Shown in pieces: positions 49,740-58,769 of a DNA stretch of 64,000 bases. How positions within the stretch are numbered: position 1 is the stretch's first letter; the number at the start of each line of letters is the position of its first letter. This stretch comes from JAJZSS01 sp964463505 (GTDB taxonomy: Bacteria > Chloroflexota > Anaerolineae > Anaerolineales > UBA4823), in assembly GCA_964463505.1 (NCBI GenBank), contig CAYXDC010000005.1:1-64000 (forward strand), in the 5' to 3' direction. The notes under the pieces were generated by a model, which worked only from the letters and a program-made list of their open reading frames with translations, was not told where the DNA came from and made no database searches. The position numbers and the translations under genes were made by a program.

Positions 49740-51494
49740 ATGCGACTCAATAGATTTCTGATCGGGGCAATACTGCTGTGCACGGGTTGCGCGCCGATTC
49801 TACAACAACTGACGCTCCCAGGGCAGCAAGCGCAACCAATCACTGGACAGGCGCCCACCCTGACGCCTTTTCGCCCATTGGCGGCGGAAACTGCTATCTC
49901 GGTCCTACCTGCAACTGAACTCCCGGCTGCACCTTCAGAACCCACAGCGACTCAGCTAGCTGCGACAGTGGATCCGGCTGCGCCTCTGCCGGTATGGGTT
50001 GACCCGCTCTTACCCGAAATTTTCAGGGCAAACCTCACTTTGCCGCCTGAGCTGGCAGTTCTCCCGGCAGAAGCTGGGCGAGAGGCGGGGATTTTAGGCC
50101 TGGAGCCAGGCAATGATCGACTTGTCAGCCGCTGGATTTATGCCCTGGTGGCTCCGTTTCCGACCCAGGTCGAGGGTGTATCGTCCGAGACTCTGCGCAA
50201 TGTCTGGACTGGCGCCGGGCAGAGCCCGTGGGGCAATCTAGCTTTATTGGTGGATCCCAGCACGCACAACATGTTCAGCGCGGCCTGGGGGCCACCCGCC
50301 GAGCAGGCAATACGCATCCTGGCAAGTGCAGAGCTGCTGGGAGAAGCCTGGAAGGAGCGCCCGAGCTGGGCAATCGTCCCCTTTGAGGCCCTGGAGCCGC
50401 GCTGGAAAGTATTGAAAGTTGACGGGCAATCCCCCTTAAGGCCGGATTTTGATTTGAACGCTTATCCGTTGGCACTGCCTGTATCCTTACACGGGGAGGC
50501 ATCGCTGGCTGATGCGATCTACGCCCTGTACGGGCCACAGAGCATTACCCCTCTGGCGCTGGCAGTAAACTGGCGCGCCGACCGGCTAACCACTCTGGCC
50601 ATGACGGGCGTCACCGCCCTGGTGCGCGCTACAGCTTTTGCGATGGAGCGCCAGGGGATTAAATACCCGGCGCGGGATATTGGCCCGTTGCTGAGCAGCG
50701 CCAGCCTGACCCATATCAGCAATGAAATACCGTTTGCGCGTAACTGTCCCTTTCCGGATCCGGTTCAATCCGGGCTGCGCTTCTGCAGCGACCCGCGTTA
50801 CATTGCCTTGCTGGAAGAGGTAGGGACGGATATTGTGGAATTAACTGGCGACCATTTTCAGGATTGGGGCGCGGAGGCCATGTTGCTCACCCTGGACCTG
50901 TATCGCGAGCGCGGCTGGGCGTATTATGGCGGCGGGGAAAACCTGGAAGATGCGCGCAAGCCTTATCTGGTGGAGCACAATGGCAATCGCCTGGCATTCA
51001 TCGGCTGCAACGGCAAGGGGGGCAGCTATGCCCAGGCTGGACCGGATCGTCCCGGGGCGGTCACCTGTGATTTTGGCTATCTGACCGCAGAGATTGAGCG
51101 CCTGCGCGCCGAAGGCTATTTACCGGTAGCCACCTTCCAGCATTTTGAATACTATACCTACAAGGCTCAACCCGACCAGATCAAGGATTTCCGCGCCCTG
51201 GCGGAAGCGGGGGCGGTGATCGTGAGCGGCAGCCAGGCTCACCAGCCCCAGGCAATGGCTTTTGAAGCGGGTGCATTTATTCATTACGGTTTGGGTAACC
51301 TGTTCTTTGACCAGTATGATATCAGCCTGGCGACGCGCCAGGGATTCATCGATTGGCATGTGTTTTATGATGGGCGCTATATCAGCACCGAGCTGGTACC
51401 CATCCTGTTTGTGGATTATGCCCGTCCGCGCTTTATGAATGAAGATGAAAAACAGCAGCTCTATAACGCCGTATTTTCTGCCAGCGGCTGGTAA
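49740..51494 (+). CDS. CapA-like lipoprotein, divergent (copy 2)
   Basis: A 584-residue lipoprotein (lipobox CTGC, Cys17), with the same N-terminal binding-lobe-like region and C-terminal CapA fold as the gene just upstream. The changed ligand positions are shared: MTGVTALVR, HISNEIPF, LTGDHFQDWG, GSQAHQPQ, HYGLGNLFFDQ. ATG 49740 follows AAGGTGGG and gives the signal peptide; the frame is open from 49701. Tandem duplication is clear. Both copies keep the same alterations, which argues for a conserved altered function rather than decay. Confidence 0.85.
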   Translation: MRLNRFLIGAILLCTGCAPILQQLTLPGQQAQPITGQAPTLTPFRPLAAETAISVLPATELPAAPSEPTATQLAATVDPAAPLPVWVDPLLPEIFRANLTLPPELAVLPAEAGREAGILGLEPGNDRLVSRWIYALVAPFPTQVEGVSSETLRNVWTGAGQSPWGNLALLVDPSTHNMFSAAWGPPAEQAIRILASAELLGEAWKERPSWAIVPFEALEPRWKVLKVDGQSPLRPDFDLNAYPLALPVSLHGEASLADAIYALYGPQSITPLALAVNWRADRLTTLAMTGVTALVRATAFAMERQGIKYPARDIGPLLSSASLTHISNEIPFARNCPFPDPVQSGLRFCSDPRYIALLEEVGTDIVELTGDHFQDWGAEAMLLTLDLYRERGWAYYGGGENLEDARKPYLVEHNGNRLAFIGCNGKGGSYAQAGPDRPGAVTCDFGYLTAEIERLRAEGYLPVATFQHFEYYTYKAQPDQIKDFRALAEAGAVIVSGSQAHQPQAMAFEAGAFIHYGLGNLFFDQYDISLATRQGFIDWHVFYDGRYISTELVPILFVDYARPRFMNEDEKQQLYNAVFSASGW

Positions 51495-51536
51495 AATTCT
51501 GCGAACGCAGCGATCTTATTTCTACGAGGAGTGATA

Positions 51537-52091
51537 ATGGGACTGAAGCCAGATCATTGGATACGCAAGATGGCACGCGAGCACAACATGATCGAGCCTT
51601 TTGCCGATAGCCAGGTGCGCAATGGGGTAATTTCGTATGGGGTATCTTCCTATGGCTATGATATCCGCGTGGCGGATGAGTTTAAAATCTTTACCAATGT
51701 TTATTCCGCGGTGGTGGATCCGAAGAACTTTAACCCCCAGTCGATGGTCGATTATAAGGGTGATATTTGTGTGATTCCACCCAATTCCTTTGCCCTGGCG
51801 CGCACGATTGAATATATGCGCATCCCGCGCAGCGTGCTGACGATTTGTCTGGGGAAAAGCACTTATGCCCGCTGCGGGATTATCGTCAATGTGACGCCAT
51901 TCGAGCCGGAGTGGGAGGGATTTGTGACCCTGGAAATCTCCAACACCACACCTTTACCGGCGCGCATTTATGCCAATGAGGGCATAGCCCAGGTGCTGTT
52001 CTTTGAGGCGGATGAACCCTGCGAGGTCTCGTACGCGGACAAGAAGGGCAAGTACCAGAAACAGCAGACGATTGTCCTGCCCAAGCTCTAA
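51537..52091 (+). CDS. dcd: dCTP deaminase
   Basis: A 184-residue enzyme that deaminates dCTP to dUTP for thymidylate synthesis. Family motifs are present: FADSQVRNGVISYGVSSYGYDIRVADEF, GKSTYARCGIIVNVTPFEPEWEGFVTLEISN with the catalytic Glu, and ANEGIAQVLFFEADEP. The C-terminus KGKYQKQQTIVLPKL is the usual lid. The ATG at 51537 has GAGGAG with 5-base spacing; a GTG two codons earlier lies inside that site. Length and sequence fit the monofunctional dCTP deaminase rather than the bifunctional DCD-DUT form, but this cannot be settled here. Confidence 0.95.
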   Translation: MGLKPDHWIRKMAREHNMIEPFADSQVRNGVISYGVSSYGYDIRVADEFKIFTNVYSAVVDPKNFNPQSMVDYKGDICVIPPNSFALARTIEYMRIPRSVLTICLGKSTYARCGIIVNVTPFEPEWEGFVTLEISNTTPLPARIYANEGIAQVLFFEADEPCEVSYADKKGKYQKQQTIVLPKL

Positions 52092-52141
52092 ATCATTGCC
52101 GGTACGGTTTATCAGACACCGACCGGTCTGGTTATTCTGAA

Positions 52142-52182
52142 CGCTTAGCGTCAAGAACGCTCAGCATTCTGGACGCTAAGCG
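52142..52182. terminator. Hairpin 1 between dcd and the MttB-family gene
   Basis: CGCTTAGCGTC (52142-52152) pairs perfectly with GACGCTAAGCG (52172-52182), loop 19 bases. Confidence 0.5.
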
Positions 52183-52187
52183 ATTAA

Positions 52188-52232
52188 GCACAATTCCCAC
52201 TCAAGATTTTCTGTCTTGGGCGGGAATTGTGC
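52188..52232. terminator. Hairpin 2, bidirectional terminator between convergent genes
   Basis: GCACAATTCCC (52188-52198) pairs perfectly with GGGAATTGTGC (52222-52232) with an inner CAAGA/TCTTG pair. It lies between dcd (plus) and the MttB-family gene (minus). Confidence 0.65.
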
Positions 52233-52251
52233 TGCAGGGGATTTTGCCTGA

Positions 52252-53712
52252 TTAAGCAGAGGGATTTTCGCGCTGCTCAGCTTGAGCCAGAATCAGGTCA
52301 ATCTGCGTCTGAACCCCTTCTGGTAGCGGGGCCGGAGTATGGTTCAGCAGGATGCGCTGTAGCTTTTCCTGGACGCGAGTTTCCATGGTTTTGCTGCCAT
52401 CCTTGACCCAGTTGGGGTAGAACTTGCGATCCAACAGGGTCGGGATCCAGATCTCGCTGCGGCACAGGCTGGCGGACTGGGGTTCCATCAGAAAGGTGCC
52501 ACCCGGGCCCACTTTTTCGATCAGGTCGAGCATGATCGTGCCGGCATTGACTGGAATGCCACGCAGGACGCGTTTGGACATGCCAATGATCTCGTCTGAC
52601 ATGACCAGCAGGGGCAGCGAGCCGATATCGGCGCAGTCCAGGAAGCCGACATCGTGTACCAGGGCAGCTCCGCTGAGCGCAGATATCAGGATCTGGATCG
52701 AGATCTCGGCGGCGGCTTGCGCATCCATGACTTTGGATTCTGAGGCGCCGGCAGTGCCCATAAAGGGCAGACCCAGATAACGGGCCACATCCGCAGCCCC
52801 GGCGGAATAGAGGCTCATTTCCGGGGATCCGTATGCAGGCCGGGCAGTGCGTAAATCCATGGCTGAGATCACACCGCCAATCACAACCGGCGCGCCAGGG
52901 CGCTTAAGCTGCAGGACTGCCACCGCGCTCAGGGCGGCTGCCAGATGGATTACAATCCCGCTGGCCCCGGTAACGGGTGCATCAGAGCCGACATTCGGCC
53001 CGCCCAGGATGATCACGGGGATACCGTGCTCGGCAGCCCAGAGCATATTGGACAGGTCTTCGTGGCTGTGCCGCAGGGGCGAGGGGTAAGTGGAGAAGAA
53101 GCCAAACAAAGGCCGGGCCTGCAGGGCAGCTTCGCTCCCCGCCACGGCTGCAGCGATCTGGTAGATATCCGCGACCACTTGCGGCTTGTTAGCCCAGGCC
53201 AGGACTGGCTTGGTGGTGTTGGCAATGGATTCGGCAAACTCGTAAACCGGCGAGAGCACGGCGGTCACATCAGAGAACAGGCTGAGGCCCATGATATAGT
53301 CGATATTGGGCAGGGCGTCGCACACTTTGGCGGTCAGCCCTGCATCCCCGCGCTGCGCCAGGCGCCGCTCGCCACTATCGGGGTCCATAAAATAGGTACA
53401 GGTCGGCCCTGGCCCGAAGTTCACACGATCTGGCGCCACGCGCATCTCGTTCTGGTTGTCACGCCCCCAGATGGTGAAGGTGCGCGGGGCGGTGACCAGT
53501 GCTTGCTGGATGATATGCGCGGGGATAAAAACCCTGTGGCCTTCCAAGCGCGCCCCGGCTTTAATGAGCAGCTCCTGAGCTTCAGGGTTAGGAATTTCAA
53601 TGCCGATGCGATTCAGGCATTCCAGGGTCGCCAGGTAGAGCTCCTGGCACTGGCTGTCCGTCAGCACCCGGAATTGGGGAGTCTGGCGGTCGGAGTAGTT
53701 GGTGATGATCAT
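52252..53712 (-). CDS. MttB-family (non-pyrrolysine) corrinoid methyltransferase, copy 1
   Basis: A 486-residue TIM-barrel protein of the trimethylamine methyltransferase (MttB) superfamily. It opens LTDSQCQELYLATLECLNRIGIEIPNPEAQELLIKAGA and contains NTTKPVLAWANKP, the LSGAALVHDVGFLDCADIGS segment and LIEKVGPGGTFLMEPQSA. No in-frame TAG occurs, so it is not a pyrrolysine enzyme; relatives such as MtgB demethylate glycine betaine or related quaternary amines using a corrinoid protein. It is the last gene of the minus-strand unit. The paralogue at 56317-57768 is clearly homologous but well diverged, so the two may act on different substrates. Confidence 0.9.
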   Translation of the reverse strand: MIITNYSDRQTPQFRVLTDSQCQELYLATLECLNRIGIEIPNPEAQELLIKAGARLEGHRVFIPAHIIQQALVTAPRTFTIWGRDNQNEMRVAPDRVNFGPGPTCTYFMDPDSGERRLAQRGDAGLTAKVCDALPNIDYIMGLSLFSDVTAVLSPVYEFAESIANTTKPVLAWANKPQVVADIYQIAAAVAGSEAALQARPLFGFFSTYPSPLRHSHEDLSNMLWAAEHGIPVIILGGPNVGSDAPVTGASGIVIHLAAALSAVAVLQLKRPGAPVVIGGVISAMDLRTARPAYGSPEMSLYSAGAADVARYLGLPFMGTAGASESKVMDAQAAAEISIQILISALSGAALVHDVGFLDCADIGSLPLLVMSDEIIGMSKRVLRGIPVNAGTIMLDLIEKVGPGGTFLMEPQSASLCRSEIWIPTLLDRKFYPNWVKDGSKTMETRVQEKLQRILLNHTPAPLPEGVQTQIDLILAQAEQRENPSA

Positions 53713-53742
53713 AGCCTGCCCTCCTGGGTGATGGGGGAAATT

Positions 53743-54906
53743 TTACAGCCTGGCGATTGCAGCAGCCATCTGTTGTAAGGCGAGCTGGATATTGGCCATG
53801 GAATTGGCAAAGCACAGGCGCAGGTAGCCCTCGCCGTTTTTTCCGAATGCGGTGCCTGGTAGAACTGCGACCCCGGCCTCAGCCAGCAGGTAGTCTGCCA
53901 GCCAGGCCGCGCTTTTATTTAATTGTCTAATATTGGGGAAGACATAGAAAGCGCCTTGAGGCATGCGGCAGCTCAGGCCGGGGATTTGGTTCAGGCCGCT
54001 GACCAGCACATCCCGGCGGCGACGATACTCGGCTAGCACCCTCCCAACTTGTTCCTGCGGGCCTTGCAGGGCTTCAATCCCTGCCACCTGGGTAAAGCTG
54101 GCAGTGCAGCCTACGGAATGGGTTAGCAGCAGCTCTACCCTCTCGGCCAGTGCTTCGGGCATGATGCCAAAGCCCAGGCGCCAGCCAGTCATGGCATACG
54201 CCTTGGAAAAGCCATCACAGATGATGGTGCGCTCTGCCATACCCGGCAGGGCGGCGATACTGGGCGCGGGCGCCTCATAAACCAATTGATCATAAATTTC
54301 ATCTGAAAGCACCCAGAAGTCATGTTCCTGGGCGGCCCGGGCAATATGCTGTAAGGCCCCCACAGGCATTACACCGCCAGTGGGGTTGCTGGGCGAATTG
54401 AGAATTACCAGGCGCGTGCGCGGGCTGATGGACTGGTCGAAGACAGTCAGATCAAAAGAGAAGTCGTTTTCTTCGCGCAGTGGGACCGGAACGGGAGTGC
54501 CGCCAGCCACTTCGATCATGGCGGGGTAAGTGGGAAAACCAGGATCAGGGTAGATGACCTCATCCCCAGGCCGTACAAGCGCCAGCGTGGGGAAAAACAA
54601 AGCCGGTTTGGCGCCCGGGCCGACCACTACCTGGCTGGGTTTCACCTGCAAGCCTTTACGCTGGTTCACCTGGGCGGCGATCGCTTCGCGCAAGGGCTTC
54701 ATCCCGGCGGAGGGCGTGTAGCGGGTGAAGCCGTCTTTGATGGATTGGATGCCAGCATCGACGATGTTTTCAAAAGTGGGAAAATCGGGCTGTCCAATTT
54801 CCAGGTGGATGATTTTTTTGCCAGCCGCCTCCAGAGCCTGGGCGCGGGCGAGCATATGGTAGGCTCCCTCTGGGGATAGATTGCGGACGCGTTCGGCAAA
54901 ATCCAT
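53743..54906 (-). CDS. PLP-dependent aminotransferase, class I/II
   Basis: A 387-residue fold-type I aminotransferase. Landmarks are HLEIGQPDFPTFENI, the SRYTPSAG-like substrate loop (DGFTRYTPSAGMKPLREAI), NSPSNPTGGVMP, the PLP Asp strand FWVLSDEIYDQLVYE, and the Schiff-base Lys in CDGFSKAYAMTGWRLG. This is the aspartate/aromatic aminotransferase subgroup; the amino donor is unknown. It lies between the Cys/Met-type lyase (37 bases upstream) and MttB copy 1 (30 bases downstream), so it may act on the amino acid freed by demethylation. Confidence 0.92.
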   Translation of the reverse strand: MDFAERVRNLSPEGAYHMLARAQALEAAGKKIIHLEIGQPDFPTFENIVDAGIQSIKDGFTRYTPSAGMKPLREAIAAQVNQRKGLQVKPSQVVVGPGAKPALFFPTLALVRPGDEVIYPDPGFPTYPAMIEVAGGTPVPVPLREENDFSFDLTVFDQSISPRTRLVILNSPSNPTGGVMPVGALQHIARAAQEHDFWVLSDEIYDQLVYEAPAPSIAALPGMAERTIICDGFSKAYAMTGWRLGFGIMPEALAERVELLLTHSVGCTASFTQVAGIEALQGPQEQVGRVLAEYRRRRDVLVSGLNQIPGLSCRMPQGAFYVFPNIRQLNKSAAWLADYLLAEAGVAVLPGTAFGKNGEGYLRLCFANSMANIQLALQQMAAAIARL

Positions 54907-54943
54907 AGCTCAATCCTTTAGTTTATTTGAGACAAATTCCAGA

Positions 54944-56188
54944 TTAGATTTTAGAGAGGGCCTGATCCAGGTCGGCGATGATGTCGTCGGGGTCCTCGAG
55001 GCCTACGGACAGGCGGATCAGCCCGTCATCGATCCCGGCTGCATCGCGCTCGGCCTGAGTCATGTGCTCGTGGGTAATGGTGCGTGGATGCATGCAAATG
55101 GTGCGGCTGGTGCCGAAAGTCACGGCATGGACGACTAACTGTACGCTATCCATCACTCGGGCTGCGGCTGGCATACCGCCCGGGACGACGAAGGACAGCA
55201 GGCCGCCACCGGTCTTCATCTGGCGGCTGGCCAGGGCGTGCTGTGGGTGGTTGGGCAGGCTGGTGTAGTTGACCCGTGTAATTTTCGGGTGGCTGGCGAG
55301 GAATTCAGCCACTTTTTGGGCATTGGAAGAGTGTTTTTCCATGCGCAAGGAGAGCGTCTCCAGGTATTGCAGCATCAACCAGGCTTCGAAGGGCTGCAGG
55401 ATAGCGCCAACGAACTCGGTGGTGTTCCAGCGGATATCCTCAACCAGGGCTTCTGGGCCAATGATTGCCCCACCCAGAACACTGGCATTTCCACATAGGA
55501 ACTTGGTTAGGGAGAGCAGGATGATATCGGCGCCCAGGTCGACCGGTTTTTGCAGGGCGGCAGTGGCGGTGGTATTGTCAACCAATAATGGCACAGCATG
55601 CGCGTGCGCTACATCGGCCACGGCGGCAATATCCGTGACCATCAGTACAGGATTGCTGGGTGTTTCTACCCAGACCAGGCGCGTCTTTTTATCGATGGCT
55701 TGATCCCAGGCTTTAGGATCGGTGAAATCTTTGACAAAGCGAAATTCGACCCCGCAGCGCTCTGGGAAGATGGTGGCAGCCTGTTTATAACCCTCACCAA
55801 AAGTGTTCAGGGTGGTGACGACGTTATCGCCTGGGCGGGCGATGGTGAAGATCAGGTTGAACAAAGCTTGCGAGCCAGAGCCTGCGGAGACTGCGCTTTC
55901 CCCGCCTTCCAGGGACGCCAGACGCTCTTCCAGCACACTGACGGTGGGGGTTTTGCTGCGCCCGTAGATATAATCCGGGAATTTATCAAAGCTCGGATAA
56001 GGATAGGTCATGGATTGCACGATAGGTGGGACGAAGGCCCGGAATTGATCCACATTCTTCAGCGGGTGGAAGCCGGCGTGCAAAGCGCGTGTGGCAAAGC
56101 CCAGGTTAGCATCCGGGCGTGGTTTGGGCGAGCTGGATGGGTCGTACTGCCAGGGGTTGCGCAGGAAAAAGGGATTTTCATCGTGCAT
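54944..56188 (-). CDS. Cys/Met metabolism PLP-dependent enzyme (lyase or sulfhydrylase)
   Basis: A 414-residue fold-type I enzyme of the cystathionine gamma-lyase / methionine gamma-lyase / O-acetylhomoserine sulfhydrylase family. It has the YGRSKTPTVSVLEERLASLEGGESAVSAGSGSQAL segment, WVETPSNPVLMVTDI, the strand LLVDNTTATAALQKPVDLGADI, and the PLP Lys in LSLTKFLCGNASVLGG. The ATG at 56188 follows AAAGGTGGTGA; an upstream TTG is less likely. The unusual context within a corrinoid methyltransferase operon suggests a role in breaking down a sulfur-containing or amino substrate there. Confidence 0.88.
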   Translation of the reverse strand: MHDENPFFLRNPWQYDPSSSPKPRPDANLGFATRALHAGFHPLKNVDQFRAFVPPIVQSMTYPYPSFDKFPDYIYGRSKTPTVSVLEERLASLEGGESAVSAGSGSQALFNLIFTIARPGDNVVTTLNTFGEGYKQAATIFPERCGVEFRFVKDFTDPKAWDQAIDKKTRLVWVETPSNPVLMVTDIAAVADVAHAHAVPLLVDNTTATAALQKPVDLGADIILLSLTKFLCGNASVLGGAIIGPEALVEDIRWNTTEFVGAILQPFEAWLMLQYLETLSLRMEKHSSNAQKVAEFLASHPKITRVNYTSLPNHPQHALASRQMKTGGGLLSFVVPGGMPAAARVMDSVQLVVHAVTFGTSRTICMHPRTITHEHMTQAERDAAGIDDGLIRLSVGLEDPDDIIADLDQALSKI

Positions 56189-56316
56189 CAGGTCACCACC
56201 TTTGGCTGTCTTGATCAAAAACCGAATAAGCTTTAGACACAGACCGGCTGTGTGGAGGCATGCAGCGGCTGCGTGGAATCCATCAGGCTGCGCCCGGGCT
56301 TATGCGGTAAACGCAA

Positions 56317-57768
56317 TTAGTGCTGGGCGTCAATCCAGGCTTGCTCGCGCTCGACAATCTTGTGGATCGCAGCCTTAATCTCGGGGTCGAGAGGCGCCAC
56401 TGTATGGCTGGCGATGATCTCATCCACCTGATGGGCAGCGCGTTCTTCCATGCTGGTAGCGCCCTTCTTGGTCCAGACTGCGAAGGGGTTCTTATCCGCC
56501 AGCCTGGAGTAATAGGGTTCTTTGTAGTGGCGCAGGGTGTGTTCGTGGTCTAAATAGGTCCCGGTAGGGCCCAGCTCGTCGATGACATCGAGAGCCAGGG
56601 TCTCATCATTGACCAGCACACCTGTTGTAGCGGCGCGGATAAAGCCCAAATAATCATTGCACAGGGCAATCAATTGCAGCGAGCCCTGCAGGCCAGAATC
56701 CATAAACCCGACATCATGGACAATATTGGCGCCATGCAGCAGGGATGTCATCAGGCTGATGGTCGCTTCAAAACCACACTGTTGGTCCAGCACCTTGGAG
56801 TCGGTGGAGCCCCCCAGGCCGAAAACGGGCAGGTTGTAGTATTTGCCCATCGAAGTCGGCACCCCTTGCTCGTCAGCCAGGACATAATTACCTACCATCG
56901 TGCGCAGGTTGTAAGGCCCACCATTCCAGCCGGGCAAGGCAATGGGCGCACCAGGGTGTACCAGCTGCGAGAGCACCACGCCCAGCAAGGCTCCGGCGTT
57001 CATGGAGGCCATACAGCCTGCCGTGGTTACGGGCGAGTTGACCCCGCCGGCGTTGAGTGGGATATAGAGCTGGGGCAGGCCTTTGCGGGCCAGATACATG
57101 CACTTCTGCAAAGCTTCCTGGTTGGCGATCAAGCCGGAGGTGACATTAATATAGCAGGTGGCAAACGGGTGCTGCTGGAAAGCTTCTGGGCTGCCAGCGA
57201 CCGCTTCGCACATCTCCACAGCAGCCACACAGCCTTCAAAATCGGGGGTAACAAAGACAATTGGCTTGGTGGTGTGATTGAGCATCACTTCCATCTGGTA
57301 GCGGTCGTAGATGGATTGATCCACATCCTCGGGCAGGAAGGCTGACATCACAAAGCTGATCTCGGGCAGGGCGTCTAACAGGCGAGCGGCCTCAATAACG
57401 TCGCTGAGGACAGGCCGCCTGCGCTGACCGGTGCGATGATCCAGAATGTTCAGGCAATCGGAGCCGCCGCCATAATAGGTATTGTAGCCGCCAGCGCGCA
57501 TGGCAACTTTGCCCAGGCGGTCGTACAGGGTCAGGTGGCTGGGTGCAGTTACCAGCGCCTGAGCGACCATATAAGCGGGGATGCGCACGCGCAGCCCATC
57601 GGCTTTGGCGCCGGCCTGTACCAGAATCTGGCGGGCTTGATTATCGTGCACATCGATGCCGGTGCGTTCGAGTATTTCCAGGCTTGCCAGGTGGATGCGC
57701 TCACATTCCTGCTGTCCCATGCGAGCATAATGAGCATTGGTCATGCGAGTAGCGTGTGTCTCGATCAT
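56317..57768 (-). CDS. MttB-family (non-pyrrolysine) corrinoid methyltransferase, copy 2
   Basis: A 483-residue MttB-superfamily TIM barrel, first gene of the minus-strand corrinoid unit. It begins NAHYARMGQQECERIHLASLEILERTGIDVHDNQAR and contains NHTTKPIVFVTPDFEG, SLLHGANIVHDVGFMDSGLQGS and VIDELGPTGTYLDHEHTLRHYKEPYYSRL. No TAG is present in frame. The ATG at 57768 has GGGAG 10 bases upstream; the ATG at 57777 is only one base from it. It reads away from the GntR gene across a shared upstream region. A corrinoid partner and a pterin-binding methyltransferase lie just beyond the regulator. Confidence 0.9.
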   Translation of the reverse strand: MIETHATRMTNAHYARMGQQECERIHLASLEILERTGIDVHDNQARQILVQAGAKADGLRVRIPAYMVAQALVTAPSHLTLYDRLGKVAMRAGGYNTYYGGGSDCLNILDHRTGQRRRPVLSDVIEAARLLDALPEISFVMSAFLPEDVDQSIYDRYQMEVMLNHTTKPIVFVTPDFEGCVAAVEMCEAVAGSPEAFQQHPFATCYINVTSGLIANQEALQKCMYLARKGLPQLYIPLNAGGVNSPVTTAGCMASMNAGALLGVVLSQLVHPGAPIALPGWNGGPYNLRTMVGNYVLADEQGVPTSMGKYYNLPVFGLGGSTDSKVLDQQCGFEATISLMTSLLHGANIVHDVGFMDSGLQGSLQLIALCNDYLGFIRAATTGVLVNDETLALDVIDELGPTGTYLDHEHTLRHYKEPYYSRLADKNPFAVWTKKGATSMEERAAHQVDEIIASHTVAPLDPEIKAAIHKIVEREQAWIDAQH

Positions 57769-57843
57769 ACGAAACATTCTCCCTGACGTGCGTAACTACT
57801 AAACTGGTAAGGATGGGTTGCAGAGTAGCACGATTGATAGATA

Positions 57844-57875
57844 TACCTATCATGTACTGATGGCGTACCTATCAT
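57844..57875. promoter_or_regulatory. Direct repeat, candidate GntR operator pair
   Basis: TACCTATCAT occurs at 57844-57853 and again at 57866-57875, 22 bases apart (about two helical turns). GATAG (57836-57840) and CTATC (57847-57851) also form an inverted repeat. The repeats lie between the divergent MttB and GntR genes. Confidence 0.55.
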
Positions 57876-57926
57876 AACATCTAATATATCTAAAGTCAAT
57901 AAAACTGTGTATAGATATCTTTTATA

Positions 57927-57955
57927 TTGTAAATTGATATATCATATGGTAAAAT
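57927..57955 (+). promoter_or_regulatory. Putative promoter of the gntR operon
   Basis: TTGTAA (57927-57932), a 17-bp spacer and TAAAAT (57950-57955) are followed by AAAGGAG (57966-57972) and the ATG at 57982. Confidence 0.5.
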
Positions 57956-57981
57956 CATAGAAAGCAAAGGAGCTGGTAGAT

Positions 57982-58671
57982 ATGTTAGCAGAGATGCCGG
58001 GTAGCACTTCCAAGGATGTGATTTATAAGGACCTGCGACGGGCAATCATTATGGGACATCGCAAGCCGGGGGAGCGCTTTAATGTCGAGGAGATTGCCGA
58101 AGCCTGCCACACCAGTGTCACTCCAGTGCGCGATGCGCTGCAAATGCTCAGCCAGGAAGGTCTGGTGACCATCAAACCGCGCTCAGGCTATTTTGTCACC
58201 CGCATCACCTTAAAAGAACTGCGCGACATGCTTGAACTGCGCCGCATCCTGGAGATTGCCTCCATTGAACGCTCCGTCCTGCGCATCACCGACGACCAGC
58301 TAGAAATTCTTGCGAATGTGCATACTGGTTATACAGGCGATGACGATGCCTCATACGACCGATATACTGACGAGAACCGCCGTTTTCACTGCATGGTTGC
58401 AGATGCTTCCGGGAATCATGCGCTGGCTGAAATGTTGGGACACCTGCACGACCGTCTGGCGCGCTTCATGGTCATGTGCCATGCAGGCAAGTCCATGGAA
58501 ATGACGCATGCGAAAATCATAAAAGCTCTGCGCGATCGCGATGTCGAAGCTGCACGCCTGGCACTCCTGGATGAAATCGATAGCAGTCGGGACGAAATCC
58601 TGGATCGGGTATTGCAGGAAGAATCTGCCTACTGGCATCTGGATGCCGCGCGCATGAATTACAAGTTTTAA
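57982..58671 (+). CDS. GntR-family transcriptional regulator (FadR/FCD subfamily)
   Basis: A 229-residue regulator with an N-terminal winged helix-turn-helix (about 10-75; VIYKDLRRAIIMGHRKPGERFNVEEIAEACHTSVTPVRDALQMLSQEGLV) and a C-terminal FCD ligand-binding domain (about 85-215; LEIASIERSVLRITDDQLEILANVHTG, RRFHCMVADASGNHALAEMLG with metal-ligand His). It heads the plus-strand half of the divergent corrinoid locus and probably binds the direct repeat just upstream. The inducer is presumably the locus substrate or a product, which is unknown. Confidence 0.92.
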   Translation: MLAEMPGSTSKDVIYKDLRRAIIMGHRKPGERFNVEEIAEACHTSVTPVRDALQMLSQEGLVTIKPRSGYFVTRITLKELRDMLELRRILEIASIERSVLRITDDQLEILANVHTGYTGDDDASYDRYTDENRRFHCMVADASGNHALAEMLGHLHDRLARFMVMCHAGKSMEMTHAKIIKALRDRDVEAARLALLDEIDSSRDEILDRVLQEESAYWHLDAARMNYKF

Positions 58672-58683
58672 CTTCCAGTAGTA

Positions 58684-58722
58684 ATAACACGGGTCGTAGA
58701 CAAACACTATCGCCCGTGTTAT
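58684..58722 (+). terminator. Hairpin between gntR and the corrinoid protein gene
   Basis: ATAACACGGG (58684-58693) pairs perfectly with CCCGTGTTAT (58713-58722). No T-run follows, so this may be an attenuator, processing site or weak terminator that sets different expression of gntR and the following genes. Confidence 0.5.
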
Positions 58723-58769
58723 AAATGGCAATCAGCTACCCCATAAAACAAGAAATAAGGAAGAGGAAA

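Noticed and set aside
52945..53778. 277-codon open frame opposite MttB copy 1
   Set aside because: It is antisense to a conserved TIM barrel and shows no domain.
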